From Lepisosteus oculatus (Eukaryota; Chordata; Actinopteri; Semionotiformes; Lepisosteidae): 64,000 bases of DNA. Below are positions 35,906-47,800 of the stretch, one piece after another; the first letter of the stretch is position 1; every line of letters starts with the position of its first letter. The position numbers and the translations under genes are program-made. Below the pieces are notes generated by a model. It was not told the DNA's origin, did not search any database, and saw only the letters and a program-made list of their open reading frames with translations. The stretch is from contig NC_090703.1 of the NCBI RefSeq assembly GCF_040954835.1, forward strand, positions 7,745,001 through 7,809,000, written 5' to 3'.

Positions 35906-37624
35906 GGTGGACACATCTTATTCACAGTCTAATTCATAACTATTTTGGAGGAATTCACCCAGAATCCATATTATTCTACATGTCATTAAAACACAAAACT
36001 GGGCATGTTCACTGGGTGTCATTACACGAGAACAGCTCTCATGTCAGCCTGGATGACGTGTCTCCATGGGTCCCTGCTTCTGCAGGGTGCCCCAGCCGCT
36101 CCAGGCCCACCTCAGTCAAAGGTTTAAAGGTCAGTTCAAAGGTCAACTGCCCACTTCTCAGTGACCTGCAGCAGGAAAAGTGTGGAGACTGCGAGCTAGA
36201 GAGCTTCATCACAAGGAAGGGCCAGCCCATGCCAAGCCAGCACAGCCTGCGCTTGTGCCTTAGAGAGTGCGGTTTTTATCTCCCACGCCCTGGTCCTCCA
36301 CGGAACTGTGCTTTCTTGAGGAGGTCCTCTGACCAGGCAGTGCAGCAGGGCTCAGACTGACGAGGAGGCACAACGGAGAGCCAAGCTCACAGCTAAAACT
36401 GACAGTGTTCCCAAAGTCCTTTATAGATGAGGCAGGGGAAAATCAACATTTAAACAGGCCTTAAGTTATACTGAAATCTCATGTGTGTTTCTAAAAAAGC
36501 AAGGGAAATCTGTGCATTTCATACGACACACTGAGCTCTTAGCGGTACTGAGGAGTGCTTATGAACTGAGTGTGAAATTCCAGGGAAGCTGTGATACAAG
36601 ACCTCTGCACACATTCTGCCTCAACCGCTGTTGGGACTAGAGCCATCCAGCTCGCTGCCCTCTGACCCCACGCCCCTCCATGTGTTGCTGCCAGTGGGAT
36701 CACTCTGATGAGCGCCAACATGGGAGAGCTAAGCAAAACCCCGAGCAATGGGGGGTGTTGTAGCTCGGTAGGGACTGCCTTTGTCCCAGTGATGCAGGGG
36801 AGTAGGAGAGTGTAGACTTCACTGTACTGCAGTCCATCTCCATCTGATGATTCACAGCTTTCCCATCTTTCACAGTAAGCTTATGGCTTTCACTGTAACA
36901 TGAAACATTACTGACACTACCATGCCACTAAGAAAACCAATACTTTTGAGGAAAAGCAAATTGATTTATTTATTTTTTCCCCATTTGCAGCCTTGTAAAA
37001 CATTTGCACAAGTTTTATTTATCCTGTCTTCGCATGCAATGTTTTCTAATTCTGAATCATTTATTACATACGGATCCGCTTCATGTTTCGTTGGACGTAT
37101 GTTTAAACGTACATAAAACATGCAAGAGTGCTGTCTTTCACTGAGCATTTATTTTGAATGTTACTTTCTGTTCGTCTGTTCCTTTCCTAACAACACCGAG
37201 TGTTTCACACAAGATTAAATGAACCACGTCCATGGGCCAATAAAACCATTGGCAGCAATTCACACAGAGACCGTGAATGTGCTGCCAGCGCCTGCTCTCC
37301 TATCTGCCTGTGATCCCCGAGACGCAGGAGCCCACAGCCCTGCGTGACCAGCCCGACCTGCTCTTCCTCTGGCCTCTGCAGGCCCCATCACGCAGACCAG
37401 CCCTACGGGGTCCCGGCTCTCTCTTCCATTCGGCGGTCTTGAAAGGGCAGCTCTGAGGCCCGATTAACGAGACCTCATTCTCGCGTCCAAGAAAAGCCAC
37501 AGACACCGTTAATACTGTAAACTGGCAGGCCTCTGAACCTGAAACTGGCATAAAACGGGTCCGTGGGAACCTGAAACACGCTACCTGGCCTTGTTGTTGA
37601 AGCCGATACACTGGCTCCTATCGA

Positions 37625-37725
37625 AAACTGGCCGCATGACATTCCTGGATCAATAAACTATTGAAGAGCTGGAGGAGCCAAACGGCCTTCTCTTGTTTGG
37701 AACCATTTTTATGGTCTTAAATAAG
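37625..37725 (+). mobile_element. CR1/L2-type LINE terminal fragment
   Basis: CATTCCTGGATCAATAAACT followed by CCAAACGGCCTTCTCTTGTTTGG resembles the closing phrase of the copy at 17.95-18.09 kb. Very short. Confidence 0.5.
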
Positions 37726-40700
37726 CACTAACTTGCTTCAACATACTGTATATGCATGCCTGCTTTGGCTGGGTATTCACATGCATTTGAAATCTTGTGA
37801 TCTAAAGACCGTTGCTCAGCACTTAAATGAATGCTAACATAAGGAGAAACAACACTTTACTGATTTTAACCCCTTTGCGTAAAAACACTGAGGTTCACTG
37901 ACCGAGAAATGCTAGACGTCAATTCTTTAAGAGGACAGAAGGGCTACCCAGCTACAGCAGAATTTGCCAGAAGTGTCACTGACTCGGTGATTAAGTGCTC
38001 ATTGACTGGAAACGAGCTGTGGGTCTTGCACAATCACATTCTGGAAGCTGGAAGGAGACTCGGGATACTGAACCAGAGGAAACTGTGACCTGGGAACTTA
38101 AGATAAGGGAGACTAATGTACGCAGAAATTGAGTAAACAGAGAGCACAAAAAAACCTCAATCACAGTTTCATGATAAAGGCCTTTTCTGACGTGCCACCA
38201 GAATCATAGATTGTGATAAAACTGAAAACAGCGTAGGAGCTAAGGTCAAAGCTCTTGATTTATTAAATTCTTTAAATACACAAACCACAGAACAAGACTG
38301 TCATTTACAGTCTCTACTGGCATTTAAGCTACTTATATGCTTCTGACACAACACCAGTAAAGAATGGCTCTCTGCTGTTACACGTACAGAGCAAGGAGAC
38401 TAACCACAAAATGTTACCATCAGACAGACACCCAGTGCCTGGGGCTATTGATAAACAAGCTAGAATTAGACAGCACATTATCCTTACGCTGCCTCCTCAA
38501 GACTTTCCAAGTCTTTCTCTGCCCGAACACAGCAGGAACTCTACCGAACTGTATTACTGTACGAGCTAGCTCTCAGTGCGTGCCTCCTTCAAGACAGAGA
38601 GGCCTCAGAAAAATTTTGCAATGCTCCTGCCTCACCTTCCTGTCTTAGTTTCTTAACACTAGCACTAACTGACGTTCGCCACGCCAGTGAAGTCTAAAAG
38701 CTTGGCTTAGCACTACTGAACGTTTGCCTTAAAAGTGAAAAAGTAGCCTGGGCTCTGCACGGGTTTGCTGGCATCTTTGAGAGCTGTCGTGTTGTGTGAT
38801 CCCCTCTGAAGTCATGGCAATGGTTTCCAGTAAAGGGAGCACAGACACTCCTTACTGACCACAGAGAGCGCTGTACTTGTGAAGAAACAGCATTCTTGTT
38901 CGCAACAATGCCTATAGGCTGATTTACAAATGCTATAGACCCACTAATGTCTGTGCCTTTCTCAATGACATGCTGTATGTCTTTTTCCAGTTACAGATAG
39001 CTCAAAAGGATACACCGATAAATGGGCAGAAAGCTTTAATAAACCTTTCGATCTTGGCTAATTTACAGCACAACAGTCTAGTCTGCATATCTTGATGCGT
39101 TTGCCTAGCAAATCGCTTTGTAGAACCAAAGAAATCTACCCCCCACCTGAACAGATTTTTCTCTCTATAGCAGACAGAACCTTACTGTGTTACAGAAGAT
39201 GTCTGTAAAAGGCAAGGCAGTGGTGACTCATACTCATACTCTCACTGTAGCTGGCACTAGAAGGAAATCTGTTCTATTTCTGCTGACTTGTTCGGTTGGA
39301 AATTGCAGGGGAAAGATCCATGTAATGAATTATGATAAGGCTTTTATTGCACAGAAACAGTCTTTTAAGAGGACAGGCACTCATTTAAATAATGGCGACT
39401 CTTAACACTTTAGCAAGGTGGCATATTGGTTTCATGTCTCCTGCAGGGACCTCAGTAATGACATAAAACAGGCAGGGCTCAGGGCCCAGAGCTACACAGC
39501 GCTCAGCTCATCATGTGGATAATCCCCACAGCTACAGCATCTGGCACTCAACAGTGCTCAATTCAGTTTAATAGTGTCACAGTTACATGTACTGTAAATC
39601 GAGCATTATCATTAAGACTGAATATGCTTTCTTGCGAGACATCTTAGCTTTCATTCACACCCAGTCCCAGTCCATAGTTTTTCATCCCACTAAATTCTTG
39701 CTGTTCTGCAGCAGATCACGAGACCTGAAGACGAGACTCCAGAACTCAAAACGCCTGACTGCTTGAGTGATGTGGCAGAGAGTGATGTCAGCGGGGCAGA
39801 CGGAGCTGCTGGGTTGTTTCAGCAGCTTTTTTAGGTTTGTAGTTTCCAGTTTAAAGTGTCAATTTCTATTTGATTTATCTACTATGTAAACAATACACAC
39901 AGATGTACTTTCTGCACTGAACATTCAATGTGATCCAGTGCACTACAGACTGCTCCTAAACCTGTAGTTATTTCCTGCCTGCAATTTTACCTCCTGTGAC
40001 TTTTTTGGCATTTGTTCTTATTAGCAATAATTAATAGGCCTGTTTTATTTGTATTTCTGAGTACCACTGTCTATGACAATGTCCTTAATGATATGAAAAT
40101 GAATAATTATACTAAATGCAATTAACTGTATATTAATTATTTGTATTTAGTATATTGAGTCATAAAACAACTTTTGACTCGCAGAAAAGAGCTTTGCAAG
40201 TGACTCCTGGGAGAAAGTGAACAATATTCACAAGCAACACCTATGTGGCAAAGAGTACATTAGGGCAGGTTAATAAAACAAGGACAGCAAGTACTCAGAT
40301 CTACAGAGTAGCCAACAGCTAGCACAGAGCAGGTCAGAGAATGTGTAAGGCATCCAGCCAAACAGTGATTCTGCGAAGTTCTGAATTCTGGGGTTATAAA
40401 CTTCCCTCATTTACTTTTACTATATTACTATTCACTATACACTTGGTATACTTGCACAGCTGAAAGGCTAAAAAAACTTTCTGTCAGCAATGGTGGTTAG
40501 AAAGAGTGAAAACCTCCCTCCTTCTGTTTATAACCTCAGCAGTGATGCAATGCAGATATTGCAATCCTGTTCGGATAGCTTCTGCTTGTTTTTCAAAGCT
40601 TTGAAAGGTTGAGAAGCATATGTTATTTGGGACAGCTGCACCTTGGTTATTTTTCTTATATACTTTGCAGTTCAGTAATTTGAATGTAAGTGCATCATCC

Positions 40701-41021
40701 ACATTAATAACAATAGAGGAGATTTTACATAAAACACCCAAGCATGAGAGGATGCTATAAGATGTTAATGACATACCATGGGTAGTTTAATGGACTTGCA
40801 GAACCAAAGAATCTTCTCTCCAAAAGCTTTGGGGATCCAGCATCTACAAATCAACCTGCTTTTCTAGTCCCATGGTTAGAAAGAACTTGTGTTTGGAGCA
40901 CGTTCCTGTCCTAGTGCAGGAGACCACTGGAGGGCCTAACTGAGGTGACTACACACCTCAGGTCAGTGCATATACCGGGAACCCCTAAAGATATGAAAAC
41001 ACACAGAATCTTGTCTCTTAC

Positions 41022-41111
41022 CAGGATAGAGTGCATCCCCATGTAGATCCTGCTGATGCACACCAGGGAACACCAGCACACTGCCGAGGCCAGGCCCAGC
41101 AGGAAGGGGTA
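41022..41111 (-). CDS. SGPP1: Sphingosine-1-phosphate phosphatase 1, coding exon 2
   Basis: This 90-bp exon encodes residues 270-299 (starts [11 protein letters not shown], ends [11 protein letters not shown]), in phase 0 on both sides. It supplies Ser289, Arg290 and His296 of the third PAP2 motif SRxxxxxHxxxD; the final Asp (300) is the first residue of exon 3. In the PAP2 superfamily this His accepts the proton relay from Asp and acts as the nucleophile that forms the phospho-histidine intermediate. Splice sites are GGCTTCCAG|TAC and CTG|GTAAGA. The segment [19 protein letters not shown] is almost identical across vertebrate SGPP1. Confidence 0.96.
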
Positions 41112-42984
41112 CTGGAAGCCGAGAGGGCGGGAGGAGAGAGAAAGAAAAAAGGCAGTTGTCAGTGTTTGGATATCAGTATTTGTAGTCCTTGACAGTACAA
41201 ATCTCTTCGCTTTCTCGGAGACTAACACTGTGACCTGCCTTGTCTTTGGCGAACTCATTCAAGATGCTGAAAAGGCTACAAGAGAAGCTGTGGTACGGAG
41301 GGCAGCTCCCCAAACTGGGGGACGGTCTACTCAGGAAGAAATGAGGGAGGGCTTGTGTGTGTGATCCTAAAGATAGGTGAAAAGGAATGTACAGACTCCA
41401 TTGTACTTCTGACCTGCAAACTCGAGGGTAAAGCATACAAATGAAGCAGGAAAGCCAATCTGATTTGTTTTAAACGAGGTGACAAGCAACACACATCCAG
41501 CACTTGATACTGGTATCAATAAAAAAAAAAAAAACACAGCTTGTAAAAACAGGACATGGCTTAGACTGCCAGTCAAAGAGAGACACTTTTTTTTTTTATT
41601 CCTGTTGCCATGTCAAATGAGTCGAATGAAACTGGGAGATGATACAGGTTAATTCCACAACCAGGTGGACCGAATCTGAGTCTTGGTCTACCCTGCAGTA
41701 ATGGCAATTTGACTCCAATTCCTGGCCCTGCTGCGCTCCAGTACAATAAGATGAGTCCTTCCCTCTGAGAGGCAGAGTCACACACGGGAGTACAACAGTC
41801 TCCCACAGCAGAGCAGCAATCCGAGCCCCAGCGCAGCCACACCTCCGACTGTAGGCTCAACAGAACAGAGGTGTTTAAAAAGCTACTGAACAGCACACAA
41901 AATACACAGGGACGAGTCTGGTTTAGTATCCACATCAAGCCAGTTGTGGAATCCTATAATCACAGCGAGTGGCACAAATCTACATGCCTGGGCAGATGCT
42001 CTTCGTTATGTTCTCCCTCAGAGAAATGGACAAGTGCCATAATTCCCAGCAGCGCTGGGCTGGGTACTACAGAACTGCTCGGCCGCACTGGCTGGCTCAC
42101 TTGTTCACCTAGAGCCCTTATCTCAGCTCACGCCGCCAGGCGCGGGGATGGTGCATAATTGATGAGATCATTGTCCTGACCACCTGCGCAGGGAGGACGC
42201 TGACGATGCCCCAGGCTGCCCCTCTTCAGGGGCTGATCCTTCAGTTGGGGGTGGGGAGAGCTCCACAGTGGGCAGAACTGCTGAATCAAATATCTTCTAC
42301 CACCGGATAACAGTTTATGGCAACGACACACACATGCAGGCGAAAAAAACCCTGAACACATGGAGCCTGAACCCCCAAACCCAAGTAAGTAGAGAGCAGT
42401 GGTGACAGGGCTGAGGAAAGCTTTTTTATTTCCCCTGCCTGCCCTTTCATATGTTTTATGTCTGGTTACAATTTATTTCCAGCAGAAATGTCAAACTCCT
42501 ATCCCTCTGGCACGGCTCCATTCAGCTTCGGTGTGCTGGCTTTAGCAGCCCAAAGCGCCTGTGATGCTCCGCTAATCCTGTGATGCAAACAGAAGGCAGC
42601 ATGTCCCTATAGGCTCTGGACCACAATCAAACCACACAGTACAGCACAGGAACTTTCACTTCAAGAAGTGCAAAGAAACACTACCGTTGGCCTCCGTCGA
42701 AACGCCTGGTGGTGATTTTAAATTCAAAATCCTAAATAACACTGTATTAACAGAATCTAACAATTTAGATTCTAAATAAATTGTATTTAGAATTTCACTT
42801 GTTCTGGTCTTTAATAAAAGGTTTGTATTTTGTAGCACGGGGAAGATGTATATCTCCCGTCACACTGCCTAGCTCATTACAGCACTGGTTTCCACATCAT
42901 GATAAAGAGATATGAGCTTTAGGAACAGTCCAGAAAACAGAAACCGGACTTACAGCAGGGGTAAAGGACAGACAGATTAAAAAA

Positions 42985-43235
42985 GGCACAGTAACCTCTT
43001 CAGCCCTATAAAGGGACAGTTTAGGGGAGACATGATTGAAGGTTTTTGAAACCTTTTAAGGGGATCGATAAAGTTAAACTTATTTGTTATTTCCAATTAA
43101 GTGCAAGGGTATTTAAAGACATGGAATACGCAGACAAAAATGTGGAGGTCGTTTTAAAGTGCGTAGGGATCAATTAATGCCCTGTAAAAGAAAAGGTGAG
43201 CTCTTTGGGACTGAACGGCCTGTTTTAAATGGATG
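42985..43235 (+). mobile_element. CR1/L2-type LINE 3' fragment
   Basis: The sequence GGGGAGACATGATTGAAGGT, followed by TTTTAAGGGGATCGATAAAG and later GACTGAACGGCCTG, is the 3' UTR-adjacent region typical of vertebrate CR1/L2 copies ('GGGAGACATGATTGAAG...'). Stop codons are frequent. Confidence 0.6.
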
Positions 43236-44298
43236 TATTTCCGTCTTTTCTCACGATTTCTCTTCCTATCTAGAGGCCACTAGACAATTCTGTATGTCAT
43301 CTGTGTAATATGTTACACTTTTTATCTGGGCTGCACTACAACAAATTCCAATCAGCGTTGCTGACATAGCAATAACGTACTGAATCAAACTGAACTGAAC
43401 TGAATAACTGCTTGCTTTGCTACAGGTGTGGACGATTCCTGTGGCTTGTCGTAGCTCACTACCTGACTGACAAACATGATTCCGACCCAAAAGAAAAACA
43501 CAAGAGCTAGTTACATTAAACAGATCAACTGATATGAACCATGAACAAAATGTTAACAAGTGTTCTTACTGCTAACACAAACGTATTTACTATAACACAG
43601 TCTGTGTACTTAAAACACTTGCATTGCGTCTCAGAAAGGAGTGAGGGCAGAGTAACAACACTCAAACTGGGTTATTCGAGTCAAAATGTCTTCCTTCCTG
43701 GAAATGCGACAAAGGATTTACCCAAAAGGGGGGTATTCTGGGGACTCAATCACTGTTACCACTGGGGGACACAATCACTGTTACTTCTGATTAGTAAGAA
43801 CCAGACAAGTCAGAAAGTCTGATCATGGGAGGAGAGCTTTCAGTCCATCAGGGCTGTTCCTCTGGTCACCTTACTCTCAGCAGAATGGCACTTCATTGGC
43901 TGTGCGTCACCAGAGGTGCAAAGTCGAGCTGAAACAGACTACCTTGTCCAGAGCTTATCTCCGTATCCGCTGATCCGTGTTTCCACGCTGCCTGGCGTGA
44001 CAGCAGCACAGCAGGCCTCCTCTTCCTGAATGCTAAGAGGCTGCTTTGGTAGCCGGCTCTCCTTGACCAGCTCTGTTTATCGATGCCAGATGCAGGACTG
44101 GGACCCCTGTGGCAATTTCTCGCAATCCAGCAGGATGTACGGCTTTATGACCCAAAGGCTTGCTGTCAGACGCGAGTAAATATCTTATTTGTCAAGAGGG
44201 ATGTCAGGGTCATGGAGGTTGGTGTTACTGAATTAAACATGGAGTTTGCTGCAGGCACAGAAAGGCATCAGAGAGATGTCCACGCTTGTCCACACTTG

Positions 44299-44863
44299 CC
44301 AGCAGCTATATCACCCTGCAACTCACAACTGGCAGCCCCACTGAAGCTCAGCAGGTGTGAGCCTGGTCAGTACCTGGATGGGAGACCTCCTGGGAAAGCT
44401 AAGGTTGCTGCTGGAAGAGGTGTTAGTGGGGCCAGCAGGGGGCGCTCACCCTGCGGTCTGTGTGGGTCCTCATGCCCCAGTATAGGCGACAGGGACACTA
44501 TACTGTAAAAAGGGGCCGTCATTCGGATGAGACTCTCCGTGGTCATGAAAAATCCCAGGGCATTTCTCGAAAAGAGTAGAGGTGTTACCCCTGCATCCTG
44601 GCCACATTTCCCCCTGGCCTTGACCAATCACGGCCTCCTAATAATCCCCCTCTCTGAACCGGCTTCATCACTCTGTTCTCCTGCCCACTGAGAGCTGGTG
44701 TGTGGTGATTGTACTGTGTGCACTATGGCTGCTGTTGCATCATCCATATCCAGGTGGGGCTGCACATTGGTGGGGGTGGAGGGGATCCCCATTACCTGTT
44801 AAGCTCTTTGAATGGAGTGTCCAGAAAAGTGCTATGTACTGTAAGCGTTAGGAATTATTAATT
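44299..44863 (+). mobile_element. 5S rRNA-derived SINE, long copy D
   Basis: The head shows the 5S-like blocks TATCACCCTGCAACTC, CTGGTCAGTACCTGGATGGG and AGACCTCCTGGGAAAGC (5S: TACTTGGATGGGAGACCGCCTGGGAA). The body is collinear with copy C, then with copy A, ending AATGGAGTGTCCAGAAAAGT and ATTATTAATT. It includes the segment GCTGCTGTTGCATCATCC that copy C lacks, so it is the most complete of the five copies. It lies in SGPP1 intron 1, antisense to the gene. Confidence 0.9.
44432..44446 (+). promoter_or_regulatory. Canonical CTCF motif inside 5S-SINE copy D
   Basis: CCAGCAGGGGGCGCT is a full match to the CTCF core consensus, with GGG before it. It sits in the SINE body at the same position as the motif in copy C. 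Confidence 0.6.
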
Positions 44864-47800
44864 GTTCTCGTTGCTGTTGTTACTTCAATATACATCCCTA
44901 CAATTAAGCTACAATTCAGACTGTCACCACATTCATTCTGTTATTCACTTCCCGAGCCAAAGTCAAAGTCAAAAAGTTCTCTTTCAGGTCTTACTGGCTA
45001 ATCGAGAGATGGGCGTCCTGCATATGGAAAACCTGATGTTCCCCATCACAAGCAGTACCCCAGCCTTTTAACTGGAGATGTAAAGATACAGCTCACATCT
45101 ATAAGCTGTGAAAAAATACTTCATTTCCCAAGAGGTTTTGTTCATTCCAATAAAATGTTAAAATAATTTGCTTCAGATTCAGTATGAAAAAAGAAAATAC
45201 TTATCCTTCTACTACTTCTCACACTAAATTATGTCTTGTCTTGTAATAACGTCTTTCTCTGCGACAACTTCGTCAATAGTATCGGTTGAAGGCCAGAGCC
45301 CTGATAAACAGTTGCTTATGACAAACAGCAGATTGTACCACAATACAGCAACACTCCTACAGCTCAATAGAAAATATTAGTCTGAAAGCAGTGCCAAGAA
45401 AACATTAAATATCTCTAATGCGCTAGTGTAGTACAGTTTATGGGCACTGAAGTATGCTTGGCTGGTCTGAATGGGCTTTAGATTTCGTTTATGATCCTCT
45501 GATAACAGCTGTGAAGTAGGCCGACTCCATTGAGCTGCTGCAGGAGACTCACATGGACAGTGATAAAACACAGGCCGGATTCCGCCTTGAGCTGATCACA
45601 GCATTGCGCATGATAGCGCTCGGGTTAATGAGTACAGGATTAGCAAGAATGCACTTGGCATTCCCAGAAATTGCACTTTCAGCAGCAAAACAGATCCAGG
45701 GTCCACCCTGTGCAGAGTGACATAAGCCGGAGGTGTTGCTGGTGAGTGATCCTAGCTCAAGGACAAAGGAAAGACCTGCCCAGGCCTGTGCCCATCTTAA
45801 TCCAGAGGAAACAAACAATCTGCATCTGATCGCTCAGATCCTTAAGCATTATCCCACATCCCATAGATCATGGATCATTATTCCATAAAGGGACGTGTTC
45901 AGCAGTGATCTATTCCAAAATGTCTATTTATTTTGGAAAAACAGCTCTGGGTCCCTTGTCCCATTTATTTCCTTTTAATCAGCAGTAACATCCAGGTCCG
46001 CTGTTGAAGTGGGCCAGGGCTGTCTAGTCCTGGAGGGCCAGTGTGTCCTTTGGTTCACCATTTTCATCCCAGCTCTTAGCGGGACACAACCAGCTCGCTA
46101 CCGTCTTAACTGGGCACGACGCATTCTAATTACTCCAGCTCGAGTCCTCGGATTCTGGGGAACAGCTTGGAAAACAAATCAATGCGCAAAACTGCTGGGA
46201 CAAATACTTGGCCGATCTGCCACTGGTGACACGACAAACACCGGCGAACCCATTTGTGGCTGAAATAATCGATCCCGCAGCAGTGAGTGAGACCATGACC
46301 GTGACACACCCGGGTTTTCAGAGCTCATCCACAGGCGGTGATGAGCTTAAAGTGCTCTAAGTGGACAGGTACTGTACATTCCGTTCTCCCTTGAGTCATC
46401 ATCATGTCTGTAAATGATATATACTATCATGATCTAATATATAAATTATATACAACGTATATTATGATATACCATATTTTTTCATTGTGAAATTGTTCCA
46501 ATTGAACATCTTCTCCCAGCTGATGCTTTAACGAGACCCCAAAACCTGCAGACACTCCAGACTGGCCCCCCCTGATGTAGACTGTATGGGAGTCCCAACT
46601 GGACCTAGACTAAAAACGAATTAGGATTTGATTTGGACCCTGACTGGACATAGAAACTGCCAAAAGGAATTAACATTAATAACATGGATTGGTCACAAAA
46701 TAGTTCAGCAGGCACACCCTAACGTCCTCCCAGCTTCGAAACTCAGCAAGGGCTTTCTATTCCGTCGCTAGAGAAAAGGAGGTTTCATTTTGCCCGATTC
46801 TGGCCATACCCAGTTACTAATAGATCTCCGTTCGAGATCTATGAAACGGTGGACCTGGAGGCAAACACGGGGGTAAAACGCATTTGCTAACCTGATCTGA
46901 CATTGAAGAAAAGATCCTACATTCCTGCTGGCAAAAGAGGCAGAGACACACAGCGGTCTGCTAGGCCCTTCAGTTTCTCCTTCGGCGTGCCAGAAGGCAA
47001 CAGCGTTGGCACGAGACTAGCATACTCTCCGGCCAGCTCCGACTTCATTTCTCTCTTTTCCGAGTTAATATAAAACGCTCAGACCATCAATATTCTTCAG
47101 TCAGTTCTTGAGCCCTTGAGAGTCAGCAAAATCTTTGTCCCAGCGAAAAGCTTCCCCACGCAGCTAAGACACAAGAAAGAAAACTGCTTCCCAGCACGTC
47201 AGGGAACGTCTCAGGCTGTGCGTGCCAAATCTCTCATTCCCTTCCTTGTCCTGCACTGCTGTGCACTCTCCTTCTCTGCCTTGGACCTGACGCAGCTCTC
47301 TCCTTTATTTGGAAATCCTTCTATGGGACTCTTGACCTTCTCGGTCACCGCGCTCTCTTCGCTGCAGAGAGGCCCTGCTGTAGTCGACAGCAGAGAGGGA
47401 GAGCCAGCCGGCACCGGGACAAAAGGCATGACTCACGCCCGGCAGGCCGAGACAGCAACACACAGCAGATTACCCCATCAGCTGCAAAGTATCCATTAAC
47501 ACCAAAGCTGCACCAGCAGCAAACACTGGAACATCCACTGCAAACGTCAGTTTGTAGGATTAAGACGGTATGCGCACTTACTGTATAGTCCAGTGTGGGA
47601 CACTCCTAAACTTTATTATTCAATGTCATAGCAATTACTCTGAAATGAAAAGGGAGCTGGGAAGCAGATGGCTTCTCCTCACTTGTACTGCCCCTGAGAG
47701 TCCGAGTACACTACCACTGAAACTGTTACCCTCAAAGAACATGGGGACCTGTAATTGAGCCTGAGTGGATCTGTAAGGGGCTCTTTACCTTTCCTCTAAC

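Larger units (their letters stand above)
33379..41021 (-). other. SGPP1: SGPP1 intron 2
   Basis: The 7.6-kb intron has donor CTG|GTAAGA and acceptor TGTGCAG|GAC. It contains the UG repeat near the acceptor, an inverted-repeat-rich AT segment at 35.76-35.9 kb, and a LINE tail at 37.6 kb. No other exon is recognised. Confidence 0.85.

Noticed and set aside
43748-43784. 12-bp direct repeat AATCACTGTTAC
   Set aside because: Two copies 25 bp apart are most simply a local slippage duplication, with no sign of an array.
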